From the NCBI GenBank assembly GCA_000434015.1, contig HF999508.1, positions 1 through 29,753 of the forward strand: a stretch of 29,753 nt of DNA, read 5' to 3'. Made by a program: the position numbers and the translations under genes. Positions within the stretch are counted from its first letter, which is position 1, and each line of letters opens with the position of its first letter. Shown here piece by piece: positions 8,009 through 16,434 of the stretch. The notes under the pieces were generated by a model, which saw only the letters and a list, made by a program, of their open reading frames with translations, was not told the DNA's origin and searched no databases. The DNA is from Clostridium sp. CAG:571. GTDB lineage: Bacteria; Bacillota; Clostridia; TANB77; CAG-508.

Positions 8009-9761
8009 AAGACTTTATGCTGGATCATCTGGTACAAAAGACTCAATAATTAAAACAAGAAAAAAATGCTTTAATGTTCAATATGTAATGTTGCTTGTTG
8101 AGGTAATCTTACCTACTGCTTTATGCTTTTTTTTACTAATCATTTTTAAAACAAATTTTGATTTATTACTTAGAATATGTATTGTAATATTTTCATTTGC
8201 GTCAATTTTTGCAATAACATCATATATGATAAGTCGAACATTTTTTAGAAATTTATTAATAAAAACATCTGCCATATCCGGCAATGAATTAAATTCAATT
8301 AGAATTAAAACACCTACCAAATTATTAATTTTAACTTTGCCATTATTTTTATGCTCTTTTGTATTAATTTTATTAATTAGCACAACAACAATGACAATTG
8401 AAAAAGGAGATTTATTATACAGATTTTATAAACAAGAGTTAATTACTTATTTTGATAATAAAAACTTATCTTTAGATGAAATTAAAAGTACTTTTAATAA
8501 ATTAGATTATAAATCTGTAAATGATTTTGCATTAATTATGGACGCTAAAACTGGAGAAATACTATATAAAAGTAAAGACCTTAATATTTCTGATACAAAT
8601 TTTTTATCAAATTATACTTTAGAATTTTATAGTGCGTCAAATGGACAGTGCTTTGAGTATTATGGTCAAAATTCCCAAGTTGCAATGCATAAAATAGATA
8701 CTATTGACGGTTCATTTTATATTGGTATTCATTTTGAAACCTTCTCTAATACAATATTTATACCATTTTTTATTTGTATAGCTATTTTAATAATATTTAT
8801 AATTGTTTTTATTTCATATATTGGTAAAACAATTTCAGCAGATATTACTAATATAACTAATGGTATAAATTCTATTTTGAATTTAAATAATATAGCAAAT
8901 GCAAAAAACTTGCCAATAACATCAAATGATGAGTTTGGTGACTTGACTATTTCTTATAATAAAATTCAAGATTTAACTATATCACATATAAAACAAATTG
9001 AATATAATCAAGATAAACTAATGGAACAAGAACGTTTAGCTTCTCTTGGCCAATTAATTGGAGGAATTGCTCATAACTTAAAAACACCTATAATGTCTAT
9101 ATCTGGTGCTTCTAGAGGTTTAGAAGATCTTATTCAAGAATATAATGATTCTATAGGAGATCCTGAAGTAACTAATGAAGACCATCATGAGATTGCAGGA
9201 GAAATGAATGAATGGATTAGAAAAATAAAAACTTATACAGAATATATGTCTGATATTATAACCACTGTTAAAGGTCAGGTGGTAACTCTTTCTAATACAT
9301 CTTCTGATTCATTTACTATTGATGAACTTTTAAAAAGTGTAGATATATTAATGAAACATGAATTAAAAAATGCTCTTATTTCTTTGAATATAACAAAAAA
9401 TATTCCTTTAAATATGGTCTTACATGGAAATATAAATAGTCTTGTACAAGTTATTAATAATATGATTTCTAATTCTATTCAATCATATAATGGTAGAACA
9501 AATGAAAATATTGACTTATCTTTAGACGAAAAAAATAATAATCTTATAATTTCTATTAAAGATTACGGATGTGGTATGTCAAAAGAAGTACAGGAAAAAT
9601 TATTTAATGAGATGATTACTACAAAAGGTAAAAATGGAACTGGACTTGGTTTATTCATGTCATATTCTACTATAAAAGCTAATTTTAATGGAAATATTAC
9701 ATTCGTTTCCAAAGAAAATAAAGGTACTACTTTTACTATAACAATTCCTATCACCAAATAA
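7926..9761 (+). CDS. Membrane sensor histidine kinase (main part, +1 frame)
   Basis: Counted with the N-terminal part, the protein has about six membrane segments, five of them before residue ~210. An external sensor loop follows (roughly DNA 8400-8750, PAS/Cache-like in size), then a HAMP-like linker. The dimerisation box is GGIAHNLKTP with phospho-accepting H436. The ATPase domain has an N box (VINNMISNSIQ), G1 (DYGCGMS) and G2 (KGKNGTGLGLF), so it should be active. The first ATG in this frame is at 8088. A protein starting there would miss the first two membrane segments and has no strong ribosome binding site. It ends at a strong terminator and is followed by an HD-GYP response regulator, its probable partner. 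Gene overlap with the NRPS suggests that the kinase responds to, or controls, the NRPS product; that is inference. Confidence 0.9.
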   Translation, partial: GITYTSQFIILATIIVLFIYFFVRLVYKRLYAGSSGTKDSIIKTRKKCFNVQYVMLLVEVILPTALCFFLLIIFKTNFDLLLRICIVIFSFASIFAITSYMISRTFFRNLLIKTSAISGNELNSIRIKTPTKLLILTLPLFLCSFVLILLISTTTMTIEKGDLLYRFYKQELITYFDNKNLSLDEIKSTFNKLDYKSVNDFALIMDAKTGEILYKSKDLNISDTNFLSNYTLEFYSASNGQCFEYYGQNSQVAMHKIDTIDGSFYIGIHFETFSNTIFIPFFICIAILIIFIIVFISYIGKTISADITNITNGINSILNLNNIANAKNLPITSNDEFGDLTISYNKIQDLTISHIKQIEYNQDKLMEQERLASLGQLIGGIAHNLKTPIMSISGASRGLEDLIQEYNDSIGDPEVTNEDHHEIAGEMNEWIRKIKTYTEYMSDIITTVKGQVVTLSNTSSDSFTIDELLKSVDILMKHELKNALISLNITKNIPLNMVLHGNINSLVQVINNMISNSIQSYNGRTNENIDLSLDEKNNNLIISIKDYGCGMSKEVQEKLFNEMITTKGKNGTGLGLFMSYSTIKANFNGNITFVSKENKGTTFTITIPITK

Positions 9762-9767
9762 TTTTTG

Positions 9768-9801
9768 AGCAATAAAATTTTAAAATTTTATTGCTTTTTT
9801 T
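9768..9801 (+). terminator. Terminator after the NRPS-kinase operon
   Basis: A perfect 14-base-arm palindrome (9768-9795, arms AGCAATAAAATTTT / AAAATTTTATTGCT) is followed by a run of T. It lies before the response regulator, so read-through or a separate promoter would be needed for that gene. Confidence 0.85.
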
Positions 9802-9852
9802 ATTTTTTATTAATATAATTATTTTGATAATTTATTAAAAGGTTGGTATATT

Positions 9853-10905
9853 ATGAGAAAAAATAGAGCTACTACATTGTCTTCTAATTATAAAATCATA
9901 GCCGTAGACGATGAAATTGGTATTATAGACTCTTTGTCTATATTTTTAAATAAATCTGGATACAATTTTGTAGGGCTTACAGATCCTATAGAAGCTTTAG
10001 AACGTGTTAAAACAGAACATTTTGATTTAATGATATTAGATTTTATTATGACACCAATTCATGGCGACAAATTAGTTGAAGAAATTAGAAAATTTAACAA
10101 AGACTTATATATACTTTTGTTAACTGGTCATAAAGATTTAGCTCCACCATTAGAAACAATAAAAAGATTAGATATTCAAGGCTATTGTGAAAAAAGTGAT
10201 AAATTTGATCAGCTTCTTTTATTAATAGAATCTGGCATAAAATCTATTTCACAAATGAATTTAATTAAGCAGATAAATGATGAACTTTCCAATACATATA
10301 CAGAACTTGAAAATGCATATTTAGAGAGTATTGAAACTTTAAGATATACTGTTGAAGCAAAAGATCCATATACTTCTGGTCATTCTATTAGAGTTGCAAA
10401 ATATTCAGAATTAATTGGTAAATATTTAAATTTATCTGACCAAGATTTAAAAACATTACATGTTGGCGGATTGTTTCATGATATAGGGAAAATAGGTATT
10501 CCTGATAGTATCTTATTAAAAGAATCATCACTTACTAATGATGAATATTCTCAAATAAAAAATCATCCTTCAATTGGTGCTCATATACTATGTAATGCCA
10601 AAATATTTCAAAATATTATTCCTATTGTTAAACATCATCATGAAAGATATGATGGTACTGGTTATCCTTCACAATTAAAAGGTGATGATATCCCATATTT
10701 AGTTAGAATTACTACTATTGCTGATTCATTTGATGCAATGTCTTCTAAAAGAAACTATCGTAATGAATTAAGTCCGGAACATATAATAGAGGAAATACAA
10801 AGAAATAAGGGTACACAATTTGATCCTGAAATTGCTGATGTATTTTTAGATATCTTAAATAATCATTATGACGAAATACAAAGAATAAAAGATGAAAATC
10901 CTTAA
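9853..10905 (+). CDS. Response regulator with HD-GYP c-di-GMP phosphodiesterase output domain
   Basis: The 350-residue protein has an N-terminal receiver domain (about 13-132) with acidic residues D19/D20, phospho-acceptor D63 (MILDF) and T91. A helical linker (about 133-165) follows, then a complete HD-GYP domain (about 168-345) with H177, HD pair H209/D210 (HDIGKIG), HHHERYDGTGYP at 261-272 and DSFDAM. HD-GYP domains hydrolyse cyclic di-GMP, and the conserved metal and GYP residues are all present. The ATG follows an AAAAGG site. The gene lies 91 bases after the kinase on the same strand, so it is the obvious partner for that kinase, with the terminator at 9768 setting a lower expression level. 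A role in lowering c-di-GMP on sensing a signal is inference. Confidence 0.93.
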   Translation: MRKNRATTLSSNYKIIAVDDEIGIIDSLSIFLNKSGYNFVGLTDPIEALERVKTEHFDLMILDFIMTPIHGDKLVEEIRKFNKDLYILLLTGHKDLAPPLETIKRLDIQGYCEKSDKFDQLLLLIESGIKSISQMNLIKQINDELSNTYTELENAYLESIETLRYTVEAKDPYTSGHSIRVAKYSELIGKYLNLSDQDLKTLHVGGLFHDIGKIGIPDSILLKESSLTNDEYSQIKNHPSIGAHILCNAKIFQNIIPIVKHHHERYDGTGYPSQLKGDDIPYLVRITTIADSFDAMSSKRNYRNELSPEHIIEEIQRNKGTQFDPEIADVFLDILNNHYDEIQRIKDENP

Positions 10906-10938
10906 AAAAAGAAAGAATTAAAAATTCTTTCTTTTTTA
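10904..10938. terminator. Bidirectional terminator between the HD-GYP regulator and tex
   Basis: A near-perfect hairpin with arms AAAAAGAAAGAATT and AATTCTTTCTTTTT around a short A loop sits between two convergent genes. It has a T run on either strand. Confidence 0.8.
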
Positions 10939-13089
10939 TTATATTTTCATACTTAAACTTACTTTTTGTCTATCCATATCTATTTTTAACACTTTTACTT
11001 TAACAACATCTCCAATAGAAACTACATCTGATGGATTCTTAACGAAACTATCACTTAATTCTGATATATGTACTAACCCATCATGTTTTACTCCTATATC
11101 TACAAAAGCACCAAAATCTATAACATTTCTTACTGTTCCATTTAAAATCATTCCTTCTCTTAAATCCTCAAATTTTAATACGTCATTTCTTAGTATTGGC
11201 TTTGGCATTTCATCTCTTGGATCTCTACCAGGTTTAGACAACTCTTCTATTATATCTTTTAATGTCATTTCCCCAATTTCTAATTTAGTTGCCATTTCTT
11301 TTATATTTATATTATTTAATTTTAATTTAAGTTCTTTCAATTTTTCTTTGTCCAACAAATCTTCTTTTTTATATCCTATTTCACTTAGTAATTTTCCTGT
11401 TTGTTCATAACTTTCTGGATGTACAGCTGTAATCTCTAGTGGATTTGTTCCATCAAATATACGTATAAAACCAGCACATTGTTCAAATGCAACCTTCCCT
11501 AATTTTGGAACTTTTAATAATTGTTTTCTTTCTTTTATTTTTCCATTCTCATCTCTGTACTTTACAATATTATTAGCAATTGTCTTATTTATTCCAGACA
11601 CATAAGATAATAAAGATGGCGTAGCAGTATTAACATCAACTCCTACTTTGTTTACTGCATCTTCTACCACACCAGTTAAACTTTCGGCTAATTTTTTTTG
11701 ATTTACATCATGTTGATATTGACCTACACCAATAGCTTTTGGATCTATTTTTACAAGTTCTGCTAGTGGATCTTGCAGTCTTCTCGCTATAGAAATAGCA
11801 CCTCTTAAAGAAACATTTATATCTGGATATTCTTCTGTTGCAAGTTTTGATGCAGAGTACACAGATGCTCCTGCTTCGCTTACAATTGCATAATGCACAT
11901 CTTGCTCTATCTCTTTTATTAAATCTGCGACAAACATCTCTGACTCACGTGATGCCGTTCCATTTCCAATTGCTATCATATTTATATTATACAAATTAAT
12001 TAATTTTTTTAACTCTTTTTTTGCTCCTTCCACATCGTTTTGAGGTTCAGTAGGGTATACTGTTGTTGTTGCCAATAATTTACCAGTTTCATCTATTACA
12101 GCTATTTTGCAACCGGTTCTATATGCCGGGTCAAACCCCATTACTACTAAATTTTTTAGTGGTGCTCCTAATAACAATTGTTTTGCATTTTTTCCAAACA
12201 CTTTTATTGCTTGTTCTTCAGCTCTTTCTGTTAAATCAGATCTAATTTCTCTTTCTATAGATGGTTCAATTAATCTTGTATAACTATCTTGAATAGTTTC
12301 AACTAGTATTGGTGCATATTGACTATTATAATCTTTTATAATATCTTTTTCTATAAAGTTAAGAACATTATCTTCATTCTCTTCTAATTTTACTTTTAAA
12401 TATTTTTCTTTTTCGCCTCTGTTTATTGCAAGTATTCTATGACTTGGAATTCTATTTACTTTTTCTGAAAAATCATAATACATTTCATAGCTTGATTTTT
12501 CATCTTTTATTGACTTAACACTTATAATTCCATCTCTATAAAAAAATCTTTTTATTTCTTTTCTATAATTAGCATTATCTGATATGTTTTCTGCTATTAT
12601 GTCTTTTGCCCCTAAAATTGCATCTTCAACTGTATTTACTGCTTTTTCTTCATTAATAAATTTTTTAGCAATTTCTTCTATCTTTTCTTTTTCTTGCTGA
12701 CCATAAATTATATTTGCTAATTCTTCTAGACCTTTTTCTTTTGCAATTGTTGCTCTTGTTCTCTTTTTTTGCTTATATGGTCTATATATGTCTTCTACCT
12801 CTGCTAATTTGTTTGCATTTTCTAATGCTACTATTACCTCTTCGGTTAATTTTCCTTGGTCATCTATAGATTTTTTTACTTCTTCTTTTCTTGTTTCTAA
12901 ATTTCTAAGATAATTAAGTCTTTCACCAAGATCTCTTAATATCTCATCACTCAATCCTCCTGTTACTTCTTTTCTATATCTAGCAATAAAAGGAATTGTA
13001 TTTCCCTCATCTATTAATTTCACTGTCGCATCAACCTGTGACTCTTTTACATTTAACTCATCTGCTATTGTCTTATTAATTGAATTCAT
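10939..13089 (-). CDS. tex: Tex-family S1 RNA-binding transcription accessory protein
   Basis: The 716-residue protein matches the full Tex layout. An N-terminal helical domain contains IPFIARYRKEVTGGLSD near residue 35. A YqgF-like nuclease fold (GFDPAYRTGCKIAVID, about 318-333) is followed by tandem helix-hairpin-helix segments (about 480-560). A C-terminal S1 domain (about 640-716, GTVRNVIDFGAFVDIGV) ends the protein. Length is like B. subtilis YdcI. Tex proteins bind nucleic acid and affect transcription and stress tolerance; the precise role is not settled. The ATG is preceded by GGAAGGAAAG, and a good promoter lies at 13123-13151. It is transcribed alone and ends at a bidirectional terminator. 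Confidence 0.95.
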   Translation of the reverse strand: MNSINKTIADELNVKESQVDATVKLIDEGNTIPFIARYRKEVTGGLSDEILRDLGERLNYLRNLETRKEEVKKSIDDQGKLTEEVIVALENANKLAEVEDIYRPYKQKKRTRATIAKEKGLEELANIIYGQQEKEKIEEIAKKFINEEKAVNTVEDAILGAKDIIAENISDNANYRKEIKRFFYRDGIISVKSIKDEKSSYEMYYDFSEKVNRIPSHRILAINRGEKEKYLKVKLEENEDNVLNFIEKDIIKDYNSQYAPILVETIQDSYTRLIEPSIEREIRSDLTERAEEQAIKVFGKNAKQLLLGAPLKNLVVMGFDPAYRTGCKIAVIDETGKLLATTTVYPTEPQNDVEGAKKELKKLINLYNINMIAIGNGTASRESEMFVADLIKEIEQDVHYAIVSEAGASVYSASKLATEEYPDINVSLRGAISIARRLQDPLAELVKIDPKAIGVGQYQHDVNQKKLAESLTGVVEDAVNKVGVDVNTATPSLLSYVSGINKTIANNIVKYRDENGKIKERKQLLKVPKLGKVAFEQCAGFIRIFDGTNPLEITAVHPESYEQTGKLLSEIGYKKEDLLDKEKLKELKLKLNNINIKEMATKLEIGEMTLKDIIEELSKPGRDPRDEMPKPILRNDVLKFEDLREGMILNGTVRNVIDFGAFVDIGVKHDGLVHISELSDSFVKNPSDVVSIGDVVKVKVLKIDMDRQKVSLSMKI

Positions 13090-13122
13090 TTTATCTTTCC
13101 TTCCTTTTTCTTTTATGCTTAG

Positions 13123-13151
13123 ATTATATCAAAACACTCTTTTGATTTCAA
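13123..13151 (-). promoter_or_regulatory. Promoter of tex
   Basis: Minus-strand TTGAAA (13151-13146), a 17-base spacer, and a perfect TATAAT (13128-13123), 34 bases before the ATG. Confidence 0.75.
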
Positions 13152-13160
13152 GTTTTACAT

Positions 13161-13198
13161 AAAATACTAGCACTCTAATATAAGTGCTAGTATTTTAA
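13161..13198 (-). terminator. Terminator of the ABC-F gene
   Basis: Perfect 13-base arms AAAATACTAGCAC and GTGCTAGTATTTT flank a 10-base loop immediately downstream of the ABC-F stop. Confidence 0.85.
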
Positions 13199-14779
13199 TT
13201 ATTCAATACCTAAATATTCATTATATGTAATCTCTCTATCTATAATTTTATCTTTTCTTATATCAATAATTCTATTTGCTACAGTTTGCATTAGCTGGTG
13301 GTCATGTGATGTAAATATTATATTTCCTTTAAATTTTGACATTCCATCATTTAATGCTGTTATACTCTCCATATCCAAATGATTAGTTGGCTCATCAAAA
13401 ATTAAGAAATTAGCTCCTGAAAGCATCATTTTAGAAAGTACACATCTTACTTTTTCTCCTCCAGATAAAACATTTACTTTTTTTAATGCTTCTTCTCCAG
13501 AAAATAACATTCTCCCTAAGAAACTTCTTACATATGTTTCATCTGGATCTTTAGAATATTGTCTTAACCAATCTGTAATGCTTAATTCTGAATCAAATAA
13601 ATAACTGTTATCTTTAGGAAAATATGTATTTGTTATAGTTGTTCCCCAAACAAGTTCTCCTTCATCTTGCTGAACTTCTCCAGCAATTATTTGGAATAAC
13701 AAAGTTTTTGCATTTTCGTTATCTGCTAAAAAAGCTATTTTATCATTTTGTTTTACTGTAAATGAAATATTATCCAATAATTTTTCTCCATTTATTGTTT
13801 TAGATATATTTTTTACTTGTAATATTTCTTTTCCTGGTTCTCTATCTGGTTTAAAGTCAATATATGGATACTTTCTATTTGATGGTTTTATGTCATCTAA
13901 TTGTATTTTTTCTAATGATTTTTTCCTTGATGTCGCTTGTTTTGATTTTGAAGCATTTGCACTAAACCTTGCTATAAAAGCTTGTAATTCTTTTATCTTC
14001 TCTTCTTTCTTTTTGTTTGCATCTCTCATCTGCTTCATTACTAATTGGCTTGATTCATACCAAAAGTCGTAGTTGCCTGGATAAACCTTGATTTTGCCGA
14101 AATCAACATCTGCAATATGTGTACATACTTTATTTAAAAAATAACGATCATGTGATACTACGATTACCGTGTTTTCAAAGTTAATTAAAAATTCTTCTAA
14201 CCAGTTTATACTTTTTAAATCTAAGTCATTTGTTGGTTCATCTAAAAGTAATATATCTGGATTGCCAAATAAGCTTTGAGCAAGCAATACTTTTACTTTT
14301 TCTTTTGCTTCAATTTCACTCATTTTTTTATAATGTTTTTCTGCATCAATTCCTAAATCATTCAAAAGCATTGCTGCATCAGATTCAGCATTCCATCCAT
14401 CTAGCTCAGCAAATCTTTCTTCTAACTTAGCTGCTTTCATACCATCTTCTTCTGAAAAATCTGGTTTTGAATATATCGCATCTTTTTCCTTCATTATTTT
14501 ATACAATTCTTCATTTCCCATTATAACTGTATCTATTACATTATATTCTTCAAAAGCGAAGTGATCTTGCTTTAATACAGATAATCTTTCTCCTTTATCT
14601 AAAGTAACTTCTCCTTTACTTGGTTCTATCTCTCCAGATAAAACTTTCAAAAAAGTTGATTTTCCAGCACCATTTGCTCCTATAATTCCATAGCAACAAC
14701 CTTTATTAAATTTTATATTTACATCTTCAAATAAAGTCCTTTTTCCAAATCTAACAGTAACTCCAGTAGCATTTAGCAT
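13199..14779 (-). CDS. ABC-F family ATPase, YkpA/YbiT-like
   Basis: This 526-residue soluble protein has two ABC ATPase domains and no membrane segments, which defines ABC-F proteins that act on ribosomes. Domain 1 has Walker A GANGAGKS and Walker B ILLLDEPTND. Domain 2 has signature LSGGEKVRC and Walker B FLIFDEPTNHLD. The linker contains ARFSANASKSKQATSRKK, typical of the YkpA/YbiT group. Domain 1's signature is degenerate (MSEIEAKEK instead of LSGGE), and domain 2's Walker A is also degenerate (ADNENAKT); the latter is, from memory, also seen in the group. I chose ATG 14779 because AGGAGGA lies 7 bases upstream; the earlier ATG at 14800 is upstream of that site. Whether it protects against an antibiotic cannot be judged here. 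Confidence 0.93.
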   Translation of the reverse strand: MLNATGVTVRFGKRTLFEDVNIKFNKGCCYGIIGANGAGKSTFLKVLSGEIEPSKGEVTLDKGERLSVLKQDHFAFEEYNVIDTVIMGNEELYKIMKEKDAIYSKPDFSEEDGMKAAKLEERFAELDGWNAESDAAMLLNDLGIDAEKHYKKMSEIEAKEKVKVLLAQSLFGNPDILLLDEPTNDLDLKSINWLEEFLINFENTVIVVSHDRYFLNKVCTHIADVDFGKIKVYPGNYDFWYESSQLVMKQMRDANKKKEEKIKELQAFIARFSANASKSKQATSRKKSLEKIQLDDIKPSNRKYPYIDFKPDREPGKEILQVKNISKTINGEKLLDNISFTVKQNDKIAFLADNENAKTLLFQIIAGEVQQDEGELVWGTTITNTYFPKDNSYLFDSELSITDWLRQYSKDPDETYVRSFLGRMLFSGEEALKKVNVLSGGEKVRCVLSKMMLSGANFLIFDEPTNHLDMESITALNDGMSKFKGNIIFTSHDHQLMQTVANRIIDIRKDKIIDREITYNEYLGIE

Positions 14780-14845
14780 TTTATTTCCTCCTAAATTCAA
14801 TTTGCTTTCTATTATACCTCATTTTTATACATTTTTCAAATATAA

Positions 14846-14884
14846 ATAAAAGATAGTATAAAATAATTTATACTATCTTTTATT
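14846..14884 (-). terminator. Terminator of the DUF378 gene
   Basis: Arms AAAAGATAGTATA and TATACTATCTTTT form a hairpin overlapping the end of the small gene, with a T-rich tail on the minus strand. Confidence 0.7.
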
Positions 14885-15075
14885 TAATCCTTATCGAATA
14901 ATAATTTTATTCCCCATAAACCTGATACTCCTACTAAAATATATATTATTCTTGAGATTAAACTCATATTTCCAAATATTGTACTAACTAAATTAAAATT
15001 AAATAATCCTATTAATCCCCAATTAATCGCTCCTATTACTATTAAAATTAATACTATTTTATCAATTATTTTCAT
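14884..15075 (-). CDS. Small DUF378-family membrane protein
   Basis: The 63-residue protein has two membrane segments (about 6-26 and 38-58) and the family hallmark INWGLIGLFNFNLV near residues 18-31, as in B. subtilis YuzA-like proteins. Its function is unknown. The ATG is preceded by a GAGGTGAT site at 8 bases. It is flanked by its own terminator and separated by 86 bases from the CorA-type gene upstream, so it is probably transcribed alone or by read-through. Confidence 0.88.
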   Translation of the reverse strand: MKIIDKIVLILIVIGAINWGLIGLFNFNLVSTIFGNMSLISRIIYILVGVSGLWGIKLLFDKD

Positions 15076-15161
15076 ATATTAAATCACCTCATTATTTCTT
15101 TATATAATTAATTTTTCCATTTTTAAAAAAATTATACATATAATTTAGTGATGAATAAAAT

Positions 15162-16109
15162 TTAATCTAACATATCCTTTTTCTTTAACCAAATCATTGC
15201 AATAATAGCTGATAACACAGAAAAAATCATAATAATCAAAAATCCTAGTTTATTATTCTGCATTGGTACCTCGACATTCATTCCCCAAAAACTTGCTACC
15301 ATTGTTGGTATGGAAAGAATGATTGTAATTGATGTTAAAAATTTCATTACTCCATTAAGATTATTGGATATAATAGATGCATATGCATCCATTGTTCCAT
15401 TTAAAATATCACTATATATTTTACTCATTTCTATTGCTTGTTTATTTTCAATAATTGCATCTTCTAATATATCTTCATCTTCATCATATAATTTTATTAT
15501 TTTTCCTCTTAAAGTTTTTTCCATTACAACTTCATTAGATTTTAAAGAAGTTGTAAAATAAACTAAACTCTTTTCTAAATTCAATAATTTAAGTAATTCC
15601 TTATTTTTCATTGAAGATTTTAAAACACTTTCTGCTATTTCTGTCTCTTTGCTTATTCTTTTCAAAAGATTTAGAAATGTAGCTGCATTTTGATATAAAA
15701 TTTGAAAAATAAGTCTGCTTTTTTTATATGTCACAATGTTTTTATACACTTTGTTTTCAATTTCTTTTATTATACTATTATTTTTCAATGAAACTGTTAT
15801 AAAATAATCATCTCTTACTACTATCATTCCTATTGGCATTGTCGTATAAATTTCTGAATCATTCTCTTTTTCTATTATAGGAATATCCACAATAAATAAC
15901 ATTGTTCCATCATCTTCAATATCTATTCTGGCCTTTTCTTCATAATCTAAAGAATATTTTATAAAATCATCTTTTATATTAAGATTATCACAAACCTCTT
16001 TTATCTCTTCCTCACTGGGCGATATCATATTTATCCAACTACCTTTTATATAATCCTTCACTAATTTTGTATTTCCGTTATCACTATCTGTATAATAAAT
16101 ATTTATCAT
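15162..16109 (-). CDS. CorA-family divalent cation transporter
   Basis: The 315-residue protein has a soluble N-terminal domain (about 1-250, rich in acidic and lysine residues) and two C-terminal membrane segments (about 255-275 and 288-308). The CorA hallmark GMN lies between them, here as SFWGMNVEVP, followed by an acidic/polar loop and a lysine tail. CorA proteins form pentameric Mg2+ (or Co2+/Ni2+) channels in the inner membrane. I chose ATG 16109 because AAGGGGTGAT lies just upstream; the upstream ATG at 16142 precedes this binding site. A TATAAT at 16140-16145 on minus suggests a promoter directly upstream. Ion choice cannot be told from sequence. Confidence 0.92.
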   Translation of the reverse strand: MINIYYTDSDNGNTKLVKDYIKGSWINMISPSEEEIKEVCDNLNIKDDFIKYSLDYEEKARIDIEDDGTMLFIVDIPIIEKENDSEIYTTMPIGMIVVRDDYFITVSLKNNSIIKEIENKVYKNIVTYKKSRLIFQILYQNAATFLNLLKRISKETEIAESVLKSSMKNKELLKLLNLEKSLVYFTTSLKSNEVVMEKTLRGKIIKLYDEDEDILEDAIIENKQAIEMSKIYSDILNGTMDAYASIISNNLNGVMKFLTSITIILSIPTMVASFWGMNVEVPMQNNKLGFLIIMIFSVLSAIIAMIWLKKKDMLD

Positions 16110-16197
16110 TATATCACCCCTTAAATATACTAATATTAACATTATATCACAAATTTAACATTGTTTTAAAATTTTATGTAAATTTGTTGAATGTTAT

Positions 16198-16226
16198 AAA
16201 AAAAACTATATAGTTTTTCTATATAG
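16198..16226 (-). terminator. Terminator of tRNA-Lys(CTT)
   Basis: On the minus strand two copies of the self-complementary CTATATAG (16226-16219 and 16213-16206) can pair around a 5-base A loop, and eight T follow. Confidence 0.75.
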
Positions 16227-16229
16227 CTT

Positions 16230-16305
16230 TGGTGCACCATCGCGGGATCGAACCGCGGACCTTCTGATTAAGAGTCAGCTGCTCTACCAGCTGAGCTAAT
16301 GGTGC
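16230..16305 (-). tRNA. tRNA-Lys (anticodon CTT)
   Basis: Acceptor arms GCACCAT / ATGGTGC, D loop AGCTGGTAG, anticodon loop CTCTTAA with CTT at 34-36, T arm GGTTCGATCC, and an encoded CCA (16232-16230). It is a single-gene unit with its own terminator. A second lysine tRNA (TTT) lies at 20618. Confidence 0.96.
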
Positions 16306-16387
16306 ATATCAATATTTAATATTATACGTCTAAATATTGTTGTTGTCAATAAAAAGATTTTAAAAAATGATATTACTTTATTATATA

Positions 16388-16424
16388 AAACGGAGATAGT
16401 TTACAATCTATGTATTCTATCTCC
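16388..16424 (-). terminator. Terminator of the VanW-family gene
   Basis: Arms GGAGATAG and CTATCTCC (16392-16399 and 16417-16424) with a 17-base loop are followed on the minus strand by GTTTTAT. The T run is short, so its strength is uncertain. Confidence 0.6.
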
Positions 16425-16434
16425 TTATAATTTT

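Noticed and set aside
3471..9761. NRPS and kinase as plain pseudogenes
   Set aside because: Each has only one lesion, both of the same +1 type at the same rare codon, with every active-site motif intact. Still possible, so kept as the alternative in the findings.
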